Positions 9,859-18,636 are shown, counted from the stretch's first letter. The stretch: DNA of 64,000 nt from CBDFHV01 sp965247705 (GCA_965247705.1 CBDFHV010000012.1:22911-86910), one strand, 5' to 3'. Made by a program: numbers and translations. Notes: a model not told the origin generated them from the letters alone.

Positions 9859-10548
9859 TCAGTCCAGCCAGTGGACGTTCTGTTCGATGTGGCGGCCCAG
9901 GTTGAGGGTGTGGTCCCGGGCCAGCCGTTCGGCCCGGTCCGTGTCCCGGGCCTCCAGGGCCTCGATGATGTGCATGTGGTCGATGATGGAGCGGGTCGCC
10001 CGGTCGTTCTCGGCGATTGTGCGCCGGCGGATGGAGCGCATGTGGATAAAGAGCGTGTCGGTCATCTCCGCCATCAGGGCGCAGCCGCTGAGGCGCAACA
10101 GGGCCTGGTGGAAGCGGATGTTGGTTTCCGCGTACTCGTCGATGTTGGCCCGCACCCGCTCCCCGTCGACGGTGGCGAAGAAGGTCCGCAGGGTGCCGAT
10201 CTCGTCATCGGAGGCCCGTTGGGTGATCAAGTGCGCGGCCATGCCCTCCAGCGCCGCCCAGACGGTGATCATCTCCAGGATCTCCGCCTTGGTCTTGCGG
10301 GCCACGTAGACCCCGCGCCGGGGCGCCACCCGGACCAGGCCCTCCTGCTCCAGCCGCGCCAGGGCTTCGCGCACCGGGGTGCGGCTGACCCCCAGGGAGC
10401 TGGAAATCTGCCGCTCGTCCAGGCGCAGGTCCACGTCGTCCGCATAGACGTCCATGTCGGCGATGGAGGTCTTGAGCACGTCGTAGATCCGGCCCTTGAG
10501 AGAGACGTTGTCCTCAAGGGGCGGCACGATGAGGCGGGTGACGCTCAT
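9859..10548 (-). CDS. GntR-family transcriptional regulator (FCD subfamily), probable oxalate regulator
   Basis: A 229-residue regulator. ATG 10548 is preceded by CGGAGCC; the longer frame to 10674 crosses the likely operator. The N-terminal winged helix carries LDERQISSSLGVSRTPVREALARLEQEGLVRV. The C-terminal FCD ligand domain is alpha-helical with metal-binding-type residues in NIRFHQALL, IIDHMHII and ARDHTLNL. It is first gene of the operon gntR-oxc-frc. Control of oxc-frc, probably relieved by oxalate or oxalyl-CoA, is inference from position. Confidence 0.87.
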   Translation of the reverse strand: MSVTRLIVPPLEDNVSLKGRIYDVLKTSIADMDVYADDVDLRLDERQISSSLGVSRTPVREALARLEQEGLVRVAPRRGVYVARKTKAEILEMITVWAALEGMAAHLITQRASDDEIGTLRTFFATVDGERVRANIDEYAETNIRFHQALLRLSGCALMAEMTDTLFIHMRSIRRRTIAENDRATRSIIDHMHIIEALEARDTDRAERLARDHTLNLGRHIEQNVHWLD

Positions 10549-10598
10549 TGAGGCTCCGGTGGGGTTGGACGGGCGGCGGCACGTCGGATGGACCTGGT

Positions 10599-10613
10599 GG
10601 TATACAATATGCC
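10599..10613. promoter_or_regulatory. Candidate GntR operator upstream of gntR-oxc-frc
   Basis: GGTATA-CAA-TATGCC is an inverted repeat with one mismatch in six pairs and a 3-base centre. It lies 51 bases upstream of the regulator start. The core TATACAA resembles operators of FCD-type GntR proteins, which bind short palindromes containing GTATAC-like sequence. It is the only such site seen in the leader. Confidence 0.45.
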
Positions 10614-10756
10614 AAAATCTACTTTCAAGACCGGTGTTGTGTTTCGGACCGGGGACTATGGGCCGCGCACACAAATAAGAAAAATGGGGACAGTGTATAT
10701 TTGTGAAGTTTCTGTGCTACTGGAAATCGTTCAAGCCAACAACGAAACTATATACT

Positions 10757-12237
10757 GAGGCGGTTGCAAAACGGAAGTTTTGCATTGGATTTTCCGCTTT
10801 GAGCGGGTGATTTTGGTTTGTTGTCGAGGCGGCCGCAGGCCTTTTCCGGTATGTTGGATTTGCGAGAAACAACACCTGGAAAGGACTGCCGGCCATGCCT
10901 CTACGCGAGACGCTATCAGTTTATTGGCAGAGCCTTCAAGGCGAACTTTTTCCGGCGCTGGAGGAGGAGCTTGGGCCGCTCGGCGACCGCTATCGCGACC
11001 TGGTGACGGTGCTCGAGCTGGCGCGCATCGAGGCTTTCGTGCGGGACTGGCCGGGTGTGGTCGGGCGTCCGCGCAAGGACCGGGCGGCGCTGGCGCGGGG
11101 CTTTGTCGCCAAGGCGGTCTTCAACATCGCCCAAACCACCGTGCTGATCGAGCGCCTGGTGCTGGACAAGACCCTGCGGCGGCTGTGCGGCTGGACCCGG
11201 GCCGGCGCGGTTCCGAGCGCGGCGACGTTCTCGCGGGCCTTTGGCGAGTTCGCGGCGAGCGATCTGCCCGGCCGTCTGCACGCGGCGGTGATCGCCAAGA
11301 CCCAAGGGGCGCGCCTGGTCGGCCACATCGCCCGCGATGCCACCGCGATCGAGGCCCGCGAGCGGGCGCCGAAGAAGGCGAAACCCGAGGCCCGGCCAAA
11401 GCGCAAGCGTGGCCGGCCCAGGAAGGGCGAGGAACGGCCCAAGGCGCCCCCGGAGCGCCGCCGCCTGGAACGCCAAGGCGCGATGGGCCTACCTGAGATG
11501 CTGGCCGATCTGCCGCGGGCCTGCACCACCGGGGTCAAGCAGAACGCCAAGGGCTACCGCACCCATTGGATCGGCTACAAGCTGCACCTCGACGTGGCCG
11601 ACGGCGACATCCCGATCGCCGCGCTGCTCACCTCGGCCAGCCTGCACGACAGCCAGGCGGCGATCCCGCTGGCCACCATGACCGCCGCCCGGGTAACCAG
11701 CCTCTACGACCTGATGGACTCGGCCTACGACGCCCCGGAGATCAAGGCCCACAGCCGCGCCCTCGGCCATGTTCCCCTGATCGAGCCCCATCCGCGAACC
11801 AAACAGGGCAAGGAACAGCGCAAGGCCGAGATCAAACGGCAAAAGCGCATCGGCCTGCGAGCTGCCGAGCACCACCGCTATCAGCTGCGCTCAGCCGCCG
11901 AGCGCGTCATCGCCAACCTCAAGGACAACTTCGCCGGCCGCATGATCCGCGTCCGCGGCCCCGACAAGGTCGCCTGCCACCTCATGTTCGGCCTCACCGC
12001 GCTTGCCGCCATCCAGATCATGCGCCTCGTCCCCTAGCCACTGAAAGCGCTTCGGTCGGCGTCCCGCAACTCCCGCAAATAGCAGGGAGAACGAAACCGC
12101 CTGGCCACCCCCGAGCCGTTTCCAGCGCAAAGATCAGCCGCCGCCCCAAATCGCACCACCCCGCACCCCAACCACGCCACCGCAACAATCCGCCCAGAAA
12201 ATTCAGCATCCCTGAGCGGGAATTTTGCAAGCAGCTC
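10757..12237 (+). mobile_element. DDE insertion sequence (IS5/IS1182-like), 1481 bp with TACT duplication
   Basis: Terminal inverted repeats are imperfect. The left end begins GAGGCGGTTGCAAAA, and the right end read inward begins GAGCTGCTTGCAAAA (12 of 15 identical). A perfect 4-base target duplication TACT flanks it. One intact transposase gene fills most of the element. Inside the left end, GCAAAACGGAAGTTTTGC forms a further small hairpin. The family is assigned only from the DDE protein and the 4-base duplication. Confidence 0.82.
10895..12037 (+). CDS. DDE-type transposase (IS5/IS1182-like)
   Basis: A 380-residue transposase with an RNase-H-like catalytic domain. Candidate DDE residues are Asp in HIARDATAIEARE, Asp in LYDLMDSAYDAPE and Glu in SAAERVIANLKDNF. 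A basic, lysine/arginine-rich insert (KAKPEARPKRKRGRPRKG) lies between the first and second acidic residues. AAGGA lies 11 bases before ATG 10895. The frame is intact. Confidence 0.88.
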   Translation: MPLRETLSVYWQSLQGELFPALEEELGPLGDRYRDLVTVLELARIEAFVRDWPGVVGRPRKDRAALARGFVAKAVFNIAQTTVLIERLVLDKTLRRLCGWTRAGAVPSAATFSRAFGEFAASDLPGRLHAAVIAKTQGARLVGHIARDATAIEARERAPKKAKPEARPKRKRGRPRKGEERPKAPPERRRLERQGAMGLPEMLADLPRACTTGVKQNAKGYRTHWIGYKLHLDVADGDIPIAALLTSASLHDSQAAIPLATMTAARVTSLYDLMDSAYDAPEIKAHSRALGHVPLIEPHPRTKQGKEQRKAEIKRQKRIGLRAAEHHRYQLRSAAERVIANLKDNFAGRMIRVRGPDKVACHLMFGLTALAAIQIMRLVP

Positions 12238-12253
12238 TACTGTCCCCGTTTTC

Positions 12254-12556
12254 TTAACGCAGCTCCATCTCGGCCAACAAGACGCCCCATTGGGCGCCGT
12301 GCATATCCCGGTCTCGCCGGCTGCCCTGAACCTGGGGGCGGGGCAGGCTGATCTTGACCACGTTCAGGTCCGGTATGGCAAAGCGCTTCAGACGTTGGCT
12401 GGGTTGTCCCAGGACCTTGGCCACGGCCTCGGTCGAAAGCCCGCTTTCGACACGGCGAAACGCAGCCTCGGTGCCGCAGAAGATGTCGATGGTGACCCAG
12501 AACGGCCCGGCATTTTTCGACCGAACCTTTTGTGCCACCTCGCCCAGTTTAGGCAT
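12254..12556 (-). CDS. DUF4387 family protein
   Basis: A 100-residue protein matching DUF4387: VRSKNAGPFWVTIDIFCGTEAAFRRV near the start and a C-terminal MHGAQWGVLL. The family has no known reaction. It is commonly encoded next to AtuA/DUF1446 proteins and may be their small subunit (inference). Its start overlaps the AtuA gene by 8 bases, so translation is coupled. Its stop codon TAA (12254-12256) lies inside the right arm of the miniature element, but the length looks normal, so the end was not visibly shortened. Confidence 0.85.
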   Translation of the reverse strand: MPKLGEVAQKVRSKNAGPFWVTIDIFCGTEAAFRRVESGLSTEAVAKVLGQPSQRLKRFAIPDLNVVKISLPRPQVQGSRRDRDMHGAQWGVLLAEMELR

Positions 12557-13910
12557 TCTCGACCACGGTCACATCCAGGCGGAACGCCTCCATGGGATCG
12601 TCCAGCACCATCACGTGGTTGAGGCAAAACTCGTACAGGGGCCCACGGGGGATCTCGGCCGGCGAAAACGGAAAGGCGAAGGTCGGCATTTCCTCTTCCG
12701 CCGTCAGGGGGTGATGGAGCAGGTAAGGGTTGACCATCTTTCCGATCTCGGACGCCAGGGCCTGGGTTGGGGCCGTCACAATCGCCAGGACGCCCACCTC
12801 GACCGGAGTCGGAGCCGCAGGCTCCAGATCGCCCAGGGCGCCGTTGACGCCGATCAGCCGCAATTCCAGATCGAATTCGGTGGCCTCCAGGCCGAGCCGC
12901 CCCACCACCTCGTCGCCGACCGTGGTCTCGATGTCCTGGGCCCAAACCGCCGCGTTTTCGACGTAGCGGGGATCGCGAAGCACGGCCAGACCCACGGTCT
13001 GATAGCCGGCGATCCGGGCGCCTTCCAACTTGACGGTATAGGTCTCCGACGGCACCCATTGGGACCCGGTGACCCGCACGCTGCGTCCATCCACGGCCTC
13101 GCACGTGGCGCCCGTCACATCCAGATGGCCACCCGGTTCGAACAGAATGAACGGGTCGGCGTTCTCATAAAGCATATGGGCGGACACCGTATGGGGCGTG
13201 CAGGCGGCCCCCTCGGCCATGGGGGTGACGGTAAATCCCGTATCGTCGAAGTCCAGAACCACCACCCCACTGCGGGGCAGGGTGGAACAGAGGGCGCCGC
13301 ATTCGGCGATCTTGGCCCCGTGCCAGGCGCCGCCCGCGTGGGCGCCGCGGGCCAGCGGCAGGGCCGCGTTGATCGCCGTATCGGTGGTGCGCCCCGCCAG
13401 CACGATATCGGCGCCGGTGTTCATGGCGGCCAAGATCTGCTCCGCCCCCGCCAGGGCGACGATGTGGGTGCAAGCGTCCAACAGAGAGTCTGAAATTTCC
13501 GGCGCCGGCGTCAGGGGCAAAATTTTGCCCACCGCCAGGGCGCCTTTCACCCGCGCCGCCGGTTGATCCGAATAGAGGGTGGCGATCTTCAGGGACTGCC
13601 CCAACTCTTCAGCCAGTTCCCGGGTAATCTCCAGCATCCAGTCGACGCACGTATCGGTCCCGCAGGTCCCCGAGGTGCCGATCACCAACGGCACCCCGGC
13701 CTCGGCCCGAGCCACCATCAGGTCGCGCCATTCGGCCTTGCTCGTCGCCCGTGAATACTTGGACGTGCCGGTGCCCAGATAGGACGGCCCGCTGTCCGTC
13801 GATCCCCCGTCGATGGCGATGATATCCGGTTTGGCCGCGATGCCCGCCGCCAACGCCGGGCGATCGAATCCCAACCCCAACGCACCGGATGGCACCAGCA
13901 CCCGTGTCAT
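12549..13910 (-). CDS. AtuA-family (DUF1446) acyclic terpene utilisation-like protein
   Basis: A 453-residue protein with DUF1446 hallmarks: an N-terminal DIIAIDGGSTDSGPSYLG, VIGTSGTCGTD and the AGRTTDTAINAALP segment. AtuA is required for citronellol/geraniol use in Pseudomonas, but most relatives have unknown substrates. The gene starts 3 bases after tctA and overlaps the DUF4387 gene, so transporter and enzyme form one operon. The imported substrate is probably the AtuA/DUF4387 substrate or its precursor (inference). No signal peptide. Confidence 0.85.
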   Translation of the reverse strand: MTRVLVPSGALGLGFDRPALAAGIAAKPDIIAIDGGSTDSGPSYLGTGTSKYSRATSKAEWRDLMVARAEAGVPLVIGTSGTCGTDTCVDWMLEITRELAEELGQSLKIATLYSDQPAARVKGALAVGKILPLTPAPEISDSLLDACTHIVALAGAEQILAAMNTGADIVLAGRTTDTAINAALPLARGAHAGGAWHGAKIAECGALCSTLPRSGVVVLDFDDTGFTVTPMAEGAACTPHTVSAHMLYENADPFILFEPGGHLDVTGATCEAVDGRSVRVTGSQWVPSETYTVKLEGARIAGYQTVGLAVLRDPRYVENAAVWAQDIETTVGDEVVGRLGLEATEFDLELRLIGVNGALGDLEPAAPTPVEVGVLAIVTAPTQALASEIGKMVNPYLLHHPLTAEEEMPTFAFPFSPAEIPRGPLYEFCLNHVMVLDDPMEAFRLDVTVVENA

Positions 13911-13913
13911 GGC

Positions 13914-15419
13914 TCAGTCCGTGATCGCTTGCGGTTTCTTGAGCACGCCACGCAGGAACATGGGCGCCACGAACCCCAGCACGGCGGCAATCCACAGGCC
14001 AACGGCAATCGGTGTCGAGAACAGGAAAATCCAGTCCCCATCGGACAGCACCATGGCGCGGCGCAGCGCGTCCTCCATGTGGCCGCCGAGAAGGATGCCC
14101 ATGATGACCGGCACGGTCGGCACGTCGAGCTTGCGCAGGAAATATCCCAGCGCCCCGAACCCGATCATCAGCAGCAAGTCGAAATAGCTGCCTGAAAGGG
14201 AGTAGATGCCAACGAACGAAATCATCGTCACCCCAGGCAGCAACACCCAGGGCGGGACTTGCAGAACGTGCACGAAGATCCTGACCATTGGCACGTTCAT
14301 CAGCAACAGCACGAAATTGGCGATCAGAAGCGCGGCGATAAGACCCCACACCACATCGGGTCGGTCAGCGAACAACGTCGGCCCCGGCGTGATGTTCAAG
14401 GTCATCAGCAGCGCCAACAGCACCGCCGTGGTGCCGGAGCCGGGCACGCCAAGGGTCAGCATCGGCACCAGTGCGCCGCCCGCCGCGGCGTTGTTGCCGG
14501 CCTCCGGCGCCGCGATGCCCTTGGGCACGCCGGTGCCGAAGCCACCCTTTTCACCGGCGATGGATTTCTCCGACATATAGGCGAGGAAACTGCCCAGCGA
14601 TGCGCCCGCACCGGGCAGAATGCCGGCGATGAAGCCGACAACGGTGGAGCGCAGCATGGTCCATTTGGTGGACATGATGTCTTTCCACGGGATCGTCACT
14701 TTTTCCAGCTTGACGCCCAATGACGTGTCCTTGCCGTGGCTTTCGATAAAGAAGAAAACCTCGGCGACGGCAAACAGGCCGACAATGGCGACCAGAAAAT
14801 CCACCCCGTCCAGAAGATGCATGCTGCCGTAGGTCAGGCGCGGCATGCCGGAGTTGTTGTCCACCCCGATCATGGCGATGCCAAGACCGATGCAGGCGGC
14901 AATCGCCGACTTGGCCTGATTGTTCGATGCCATGCCGCCCAGGGTGCAAAAGGCCAAGAGATAAAGCGCGAAATACTCGGCGGGACCGAATAGATAGGCC
15001 ACCCTCGCCAACAGCGGCGCCAGCAACATCAAGCCGATCGTCGCCAGCAGCGCGCCGACGAAAGACGCCACCCCCGACAGCACCAGCGCATCCCCCGCGC
15101 GGCCTTGCTTGGCCATGGGATAACCGTCGAGGGTCGTCATCAGCGCCGGTTCATCGCCCGGAATGTTCAGCAAGATGGATGAAATTCGACCGCCGTACAT
15201 GGCCCCGTAATAGACCGATGTCATCAGCACCAGGGCGGATGTGGCGTCCAGACCCAGCGAGAACGTCAGCGGGATCAGGATGGCCACGCCGTTCGACGGG
15301 CCAAGGCCGGGAAGGGCTCCGATGATGGTGCCCAGAAAACAGCCGATGACGGCCAACATCAACGTGGTGGGCGACAGCGCAATGCCGAAGCCCAGGGCCA
15401 GGTTGGCGAGCAGTTCCAT
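13914..15419 (-). CDS. tctA: Tripartite tricarboxylate transporter large permease TctA
   Basis: The 501-residue, about 12-helix subunit that moves the substrate using the ion gradient. Family signatures include GALPGLGPSNGVAILIPLTF near residue 40, YYGAMYGGRISSILLNIPGD near 70 and GILPGAGASLGSFLAYMSE near 260. GAGG precedes ATG 15419, 9 bases after tctB. It works with TctB and the binding protein TctC. The substrate is not deducible from the permease. Confidence 0.95.
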   Translation of the reverse strand: MELLANLALGFGIALSPTTLMLAVIGCFLGTIIGALPGLGPSNGVAILIPLTFSLGLDATSALVLMTSVYYGAMYGGRISSILLNIPGDEPALMTTLDGYPMAKQGRAGDALVLSGVASFVGALLATIGLMLLAPLLARVAYLFGPAEYFALYLLAFCTLGGMASNNQAKSAIAACIGLGIAMIGVDNNSGMPRLTYGSMHLLDGVDFLVAIVGLFAVAEVFFFIESHGKDTSLGVKLEKVTIPWKDIMSTKWTMLRSTVVGFIAGILPGAGASLGSFLAYMSEKSIAGEKGGFGTGVPKGIAAPEAGNNAAAGGALVPMLTLGVPGSGTTAVLLALLMTLNITPGPTLFADRPDVVWGLIAALLIANFVLLLMNVPMVRIFVHVLQVPPWVLLPGVTMISFVGIYSLSGSYFDLLLMIGFGALGYFLRKLDVPTVPVIMGILLGGHMEDALRRAMVLSDGDWIFLFSTPIAVGLWIAAVLGFVAPMFLRGVLKKPQAITD

Positions 15420-15428
15420 GACCCGGCC

Positions 15429-15872
15429 TCACATCCCCGCAAGGCCTTTGGGGAACGGGACCAGTCCCAGACCGAGTGCGTACTTGAAAACAACGAACAG
15501 CCCGATCGAAAGCCCAATGCCGGCAAGGGCGGCGGGCTTCGCGCGGGGTGAAATCTGGTAGCTGAGAATTGCCGCGGCGATCGCGGTCGGGATCAGAAAA
15601 CCAAGAGGCTTCAGGGCATAGGCGTAGCAGACCAACACCACGATGGCGAAAGCAAGTCCGCCGAAAGTGCGCCCCGCCGGCCAATCCGGTTCCGCGTCGG
15701 GACGGTAAAGGAGATAAAGCGCCGAAATCGCCGCGACAGCACCGATCCCAATGGGAAACGTTTTCGGTCCAACGGGGTCGGACAGAAAACTGGTCTCGAT
15801 CTGGACGGCGCTCGCGATATACGCGAGCGCCGCCATGAGAACGACCAGACCGAAGATCCGGTCACTGGCCAT
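15429..15872 (-). CDS. tctB: Tripartite tricarboxylate transporter small permease TctB
   Basis: A 147-residue inner-membrane protein with four predicted helices (for example GLVVLMAALAYIASAVQI, FPIGIGAVAAISALYLL and FGGLAFAIVVLVCYAYAL). This matches the poorly conserved TctB family. It is identified mainly by topology and its place between tctC and tctA. The start codon overlaps the tctC stop (TAATG), so translation is coupled. Confidence 0.9.
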   Translation of the reverse strand: MASDRIFGLVVLMAALAYIASAVQIETSFLSDPVGPKTFPIGIGAVAAISALYLLYRPDAEPDWPAGRTFGGLAFAIVVLVCYAYALKPLGFLIPTAIAAAILSYQISPRAKPAALAGIGLSIGLFVVFKYALGLGLVPFPKGLAGM

Positions 15873-16840
15873 TATTTGATGACACCGATATCTTTCGACA
15901 ACTGACGGACCTCGGCAACGACGCCGTCAACATAGCCTTGGAAATCGGCACCGACCTTGGTGAACGGCGCCAGACCGTTTGCCGCCATGGCCGCTTTCCA
16001 CTCGGCGCTGTCGGCAACTTTCTGCAGTTTCTCGGCCCAGCTGTTGAACGTGGCGTCCGACACACCCTTTGGCACATAGAGGCCACGCCAGTTCACGGCG
16101 ACCACGTCAAATCCCTGCTCTTTCGCGGTTGGGATCTGCTCAAAGCCCGGAACGCGCTTTTCCGTGAGAACGGCAATTACCCGCACTTCGCCGGCCTTCA
16201 AAAAGCCCACGACCTCGGACATGTCGCCGCTCATCGCCTGGGTAAAGCCACCGATGGTCTGGGTGATCGCGTCCGCGCCACCGTCAACGCCGATGTATTT
16301 CACCTTCGTGATGTCGGTGAAATCGGCGCGCTGAAGAAGCATCAGAGGCTTAAGGTGGTCAAAGCCACCGGTGGCGGAACCGCCGGCAAACGCCACCGAA
16401 CCGGGATTGGCCTTGATCGCGTCGATCAACTGGTTGAGCGACTTGAAGGGGCTGTTCTTGGCCACCACGATCACACCCGGGTCAGCGCCGATGGCGCCAA
16501 CAAAACGCACCTGACCGGCGGTCATGCCCGCATAGGCGTTTTGCGCCAGGCGGGTCGATGTGGCCGACGATGCCGCGACGATCAGATCGGCATCGCTGCC
16601 GCGCTCGGCGACCACGTGGTTGAACGCCAGTCCGCCCCCGGCGCCAGCCATGTTGGTGACCTGAATCGGCTTGTCGACCGCACCGATGTCGAACATGATC
16701 TTGCCAATCTGGCGGCAGGTGAAGTCCCAGCCACCGCCGGGATTCGCTGGCGCAATGCATTCAGCGGCCGTTGCCGTGGTCGCAAACGCCATCGTCATGA
16801 GCGCGCCCGCGGCGAGCCCTTTCACACAGTCGATTTTCAT
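15872..16840 (-). CDS. tctC: Tripartite tricarboxylate transporter binding protein TctC (BUG family)
   Basis: A 322-residue periplasmic solute-binding protein. ATG 16840 is chosen because AGGAG lies 7 bases away; the nearby ATG 16846 is too close to it. The signal peptide MKIDCVKGLAAGALMTMAFA ends near TATAAE. The mature part has BUG-type motifs: ANPGGGWDFTCRQIGKIM, NHVVAERGSDADL and FAGGSATGGFDH. It starts the operon tctC-tctB-tctA-atuA-DUF4387. BUG proteins bind varied carboxylates, so the ligand is open. Confidence 0.93.
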   Translation of the reverse strand: MKIDCVKGLAAGALMTMAFATTATAAECIAPANPGGGWDFTCRQIGKIMFDIGAVDKPIQVTNMAGAGGGLAFNHVVAERGSDADLIVAASSATSTRLAQNAYAGMTAGQVRFVGAIGADPGVIVVAKNSPFKSLNQLIDAIKANPGSVAFAGGSATGGFDHLKPLMLLQRADFTDITKVKYIGVDGGADAITQTIGGFTQAMSGDMSEVVGFLKAGEVRVIAVLTEKRVPGFEQIPTAKEQGFDVVAVNWRGLYVPKGVSDATFNSWAEKLQKVADSAEWKAAMAANGLAPFTKVGADFQGYVDGVVAEVRQLSKDIGVIK

Positions 16841-17230
16841 TGTCATTCTCCTGGGTTTTCCGAAAAAGCGAAGGGGCCAGTTTAACCCCAGCCCCTGAGA
16901 AACACGGCAAGCATCAAGCTGATGGGTGACGGCCTGCAAGGCAACATCTATCACACCATTCAGGCTTGTCCATAGGGCGAACGGGCTGGTTTGCTAATAG
17001 GGATTGCGATCCTGACCGGTGACCGCCGCTCAATCGTTCTTGACCCGGTTCCACGCCGAGGCGGCAGGGCTTCGAGCCTCGAACACGGCGGCCCGTAGCT
17101 CTATAGTCGAACCGTGCGGCCGGCAGACACCGGAGCCCGCCGTGAATCATGCCGCAAGACAGGGGAGGCACCCGTGACTTAATATCGCGTCGCGACGTTT
17201 GATGGGCCCGGCGCACCGCCCAAGATTCGG
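16841..17230. other. Divergent intergenic region between tctC and the alcohol dehydrogenase
   Basis: 390 bases without a gene. It must hold the promoter of the tctC operon (leftward) and that of the alcohol dehydrogenase (rightward), but I see no convincing -35/-10 pair. The last part (from about 17160) contains AGGGGAGG and a GTG followed after one codon by TAA, discussed with the dehydrogenase. Confidence 0.5.
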
Positions 17231-18325
17231 TTGGTCGACCGACCCGCGGTGCCCGACAACGCCGCGCTTATGGAAGTGGGTGCCTGCGGCGTCTGTGATA
17301 CCGATCTGCACATCTTGAAGGGCCACTGGCCAAAGCCGCTGCCCTGGCCCTTCACCCTCGGCCACGAAGTCGCGGGGATCATCACCGAGAAGGGCCCCAG
17401 GCTAACCGAAGACTACATGGGCGTGCCCCTCGAAGTGGGCTGCAAGATCATGATCCCGCCCTTTATGCCCTGCGGGAAATGCTATTACTGCGTGCATTAC
17501 CCGGAAAAGGCCAACAAGTGCCTGACGCCGGTCTACTATGGCCGCTATCTGGGCTTCGACAAGGCGCCCCACCTGTGGGGCGGTTGGGCCGAGGCCGAGT
17601 ATCTCGATCTGGACATGCTGCCGGGCACCAAGATCTACCGATTGCCCGACGACATGCCGCTCTGGCGGGGCACCCTGGCCGAGCCGCTCACCTCCTCGAT
17701 CCGCGCCTTCAAGCGGGCCCAGGAGATTGGCTGTCTGCGGATCGGCGACACCGTCGTGATCCAGGGCTCGGGCCCGATCGGCGTTCTGGCCATCGTCGCC
17801 GCCAAGGAAATGGGCGCCGGCCGCGTCATTATGGTGGGCTCGCCCGAGGAGCCGCGCTTGAGAATAAGCCGCGCCTTTGGCGCCGAGGCCACCATCGACA
17901 TCGAGGCCCACGAGACCGCGGAAGCGCGCACCGCGGCGGTGCGCGATATTGTCGGCGGCTTCGGCGCCGACCTGGTGGTCGACTGCAGCGGCCATCCTTC
18001 CGCCGGGCCCGAGGGCATGGAGATGCTGCGCGACGGCGGCACCTATATCGAAATGGGCCAGTTCACCGATGCGGGCGCGATCGAGACCAACTGGCACCGA
18101 ATCTGCGTCAAGGACATCAACATCCTCGGCAGTTGGGCCTTCACGGCCGATGACATCGCGCTTGGCATTGCAGTTCTGGACCGTGCGCGGGACCGCTATC
18201 CCTTCGCCATGCTGCAGACGCACTTTCCGTTCAGCGAAGAGGGCATCCAGAATGCCATCGACACCGCCAACGCGATGCACTGCGTCAAGGCGACAATCGT
18301 GGTCAAACCGGAGATCGTCGGGTGA
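17231..18325 (+). CDS. Zinc-dependent alcohol dehydrogenase, with an in-frame stop near the natural start
   Basis: Medium-chain (GroES-like) dehydrogenase. Zinc ligands are in GACGVCDTDLHI and GHEVAG. The structural cysteine cluster is CGKCYYCVHYPEKANKC, and the nucleotide motif is GSGPIGVLA. The frame extends upstream as YRVATFDGPGAPPKIR, which looks like real N-terminal sequence. The best ribosome site (AGGGGAGG) precedes GTG 17174, but codon three there is TAA (17180-17182). The listed start is the TTG at 17231, which would lose the first strand. The gene may therefore be disrupted, translated by reinitiation, or affected by a base-call error. The substrate is unknown. Confidence 0.8.
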   Translation: MVDRPAVPDNAALMEVGACGVCDTDLHILKGHWPKPLPWPFTLGHEVAGIITEKGPRLTEDYMGVPLEVGCKIMIPPFMPCGKCYYCVHYPEKANKCLTPVYYGRYLGFDKAPHLWGGWAEAEYLDLDMLPGTKIYRLPDDMPLWRGTLAEPLTSSIRAFKRAQEIGCLRIGDTVVIQGSGPIGVLAIVAAKEMGAGRVIMVGSPEEPRLRISRAFGAEATIDIEAHETAEARTAAVRDIVGGFGADLVVDCSGHPSAGPEGMEMLRDGGTYIEMGQFTDAGAIETNWHRICVKDINILGSWAFTADDIALGIAVLDRARDRYPFAMLQTHFPFSEEGIQNAIDTANAMHCVKATIVVKPEIVG

Positions 18326-18385
18326 TACGGGTGAGCGTTTGTGAGGATTTCACCGTAACCCTTGGATGCCACTCTGGGATGGGGA

Positions 18386-18457
18386 CGGGTGGGTCTGAGA
18401 CCCACCCCTACGCAAAATATTCAAGTGCGTAGGGGTCGGTCTCAGACCGGCCCGCCT
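18386..18457. repeat. Composite palindromic repeat, copy 1
   Basis: Palindrome GGGTGGGTCTGAGACCCACCC-type sequence (from about 18387) is followed by CCCTACGCA, a short spacer, TGCGTAGGGG and a second palindrome GGTCTCAGACCGGCC. The central CCTACGCA/TGCGTAGG forms its own stem. Related copies lie at 29118-29184 and around the IS1380 element at 48520-50335. It sits in the 311-base gap between the alcohol dehydrogenase and the ABC exporter, in which nothing else is seen. Confidence 0.75.
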
Positions 18458-18636
18458 CTAACGCCCGTTGCGGTTTTTAGGGTCGTTGATCGGGTCAAAT
18501 CACACGCTCATCGGCATGAGACCCTCGGGCCTCGAATTTGGCGGCTCGCCGCTCCATATGCTAGGAACGGGGCCGGCAAACGCTGGGGGCGGCCGGCCGC
18601 GTCCCATCCGTTCGCCGCCCATATCCGGAGCCCGCC

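Larger units (their letters stand above)
10676..12257. repeat. Hairpin-bounded miniature element (about 97 bp) split by an insertion sequence
   Basis: The left arm TAAGAAAAATGGGGACAGT (10676-10694) continues GTATAT. The right arm, read on the minus strand from 12257, is TTAAGAAAACGGGGACAGT. It is rejoined across the IS by the 4-base duplication TACT (10753-10756 and 12238-12241). Excising the IS leaves about 97 bp whose ends pair almost fully. GGGGACAGTRTAT-type ends are familiar to me from small palindromic elements in proteobacteria, but I cannot verify a family. The right arm contains the stop codon of the DUF4387 gene. Confidence 0.65.

Noticed and set aside
13914..16840. Citrate as the substrate of the TctCBA system
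   Set aside because: The family name suggests it, but BUG-type systems carry many carboxylates and the linked AtuA/DUF4387 genes argue for something else, so no substrate is assigned.
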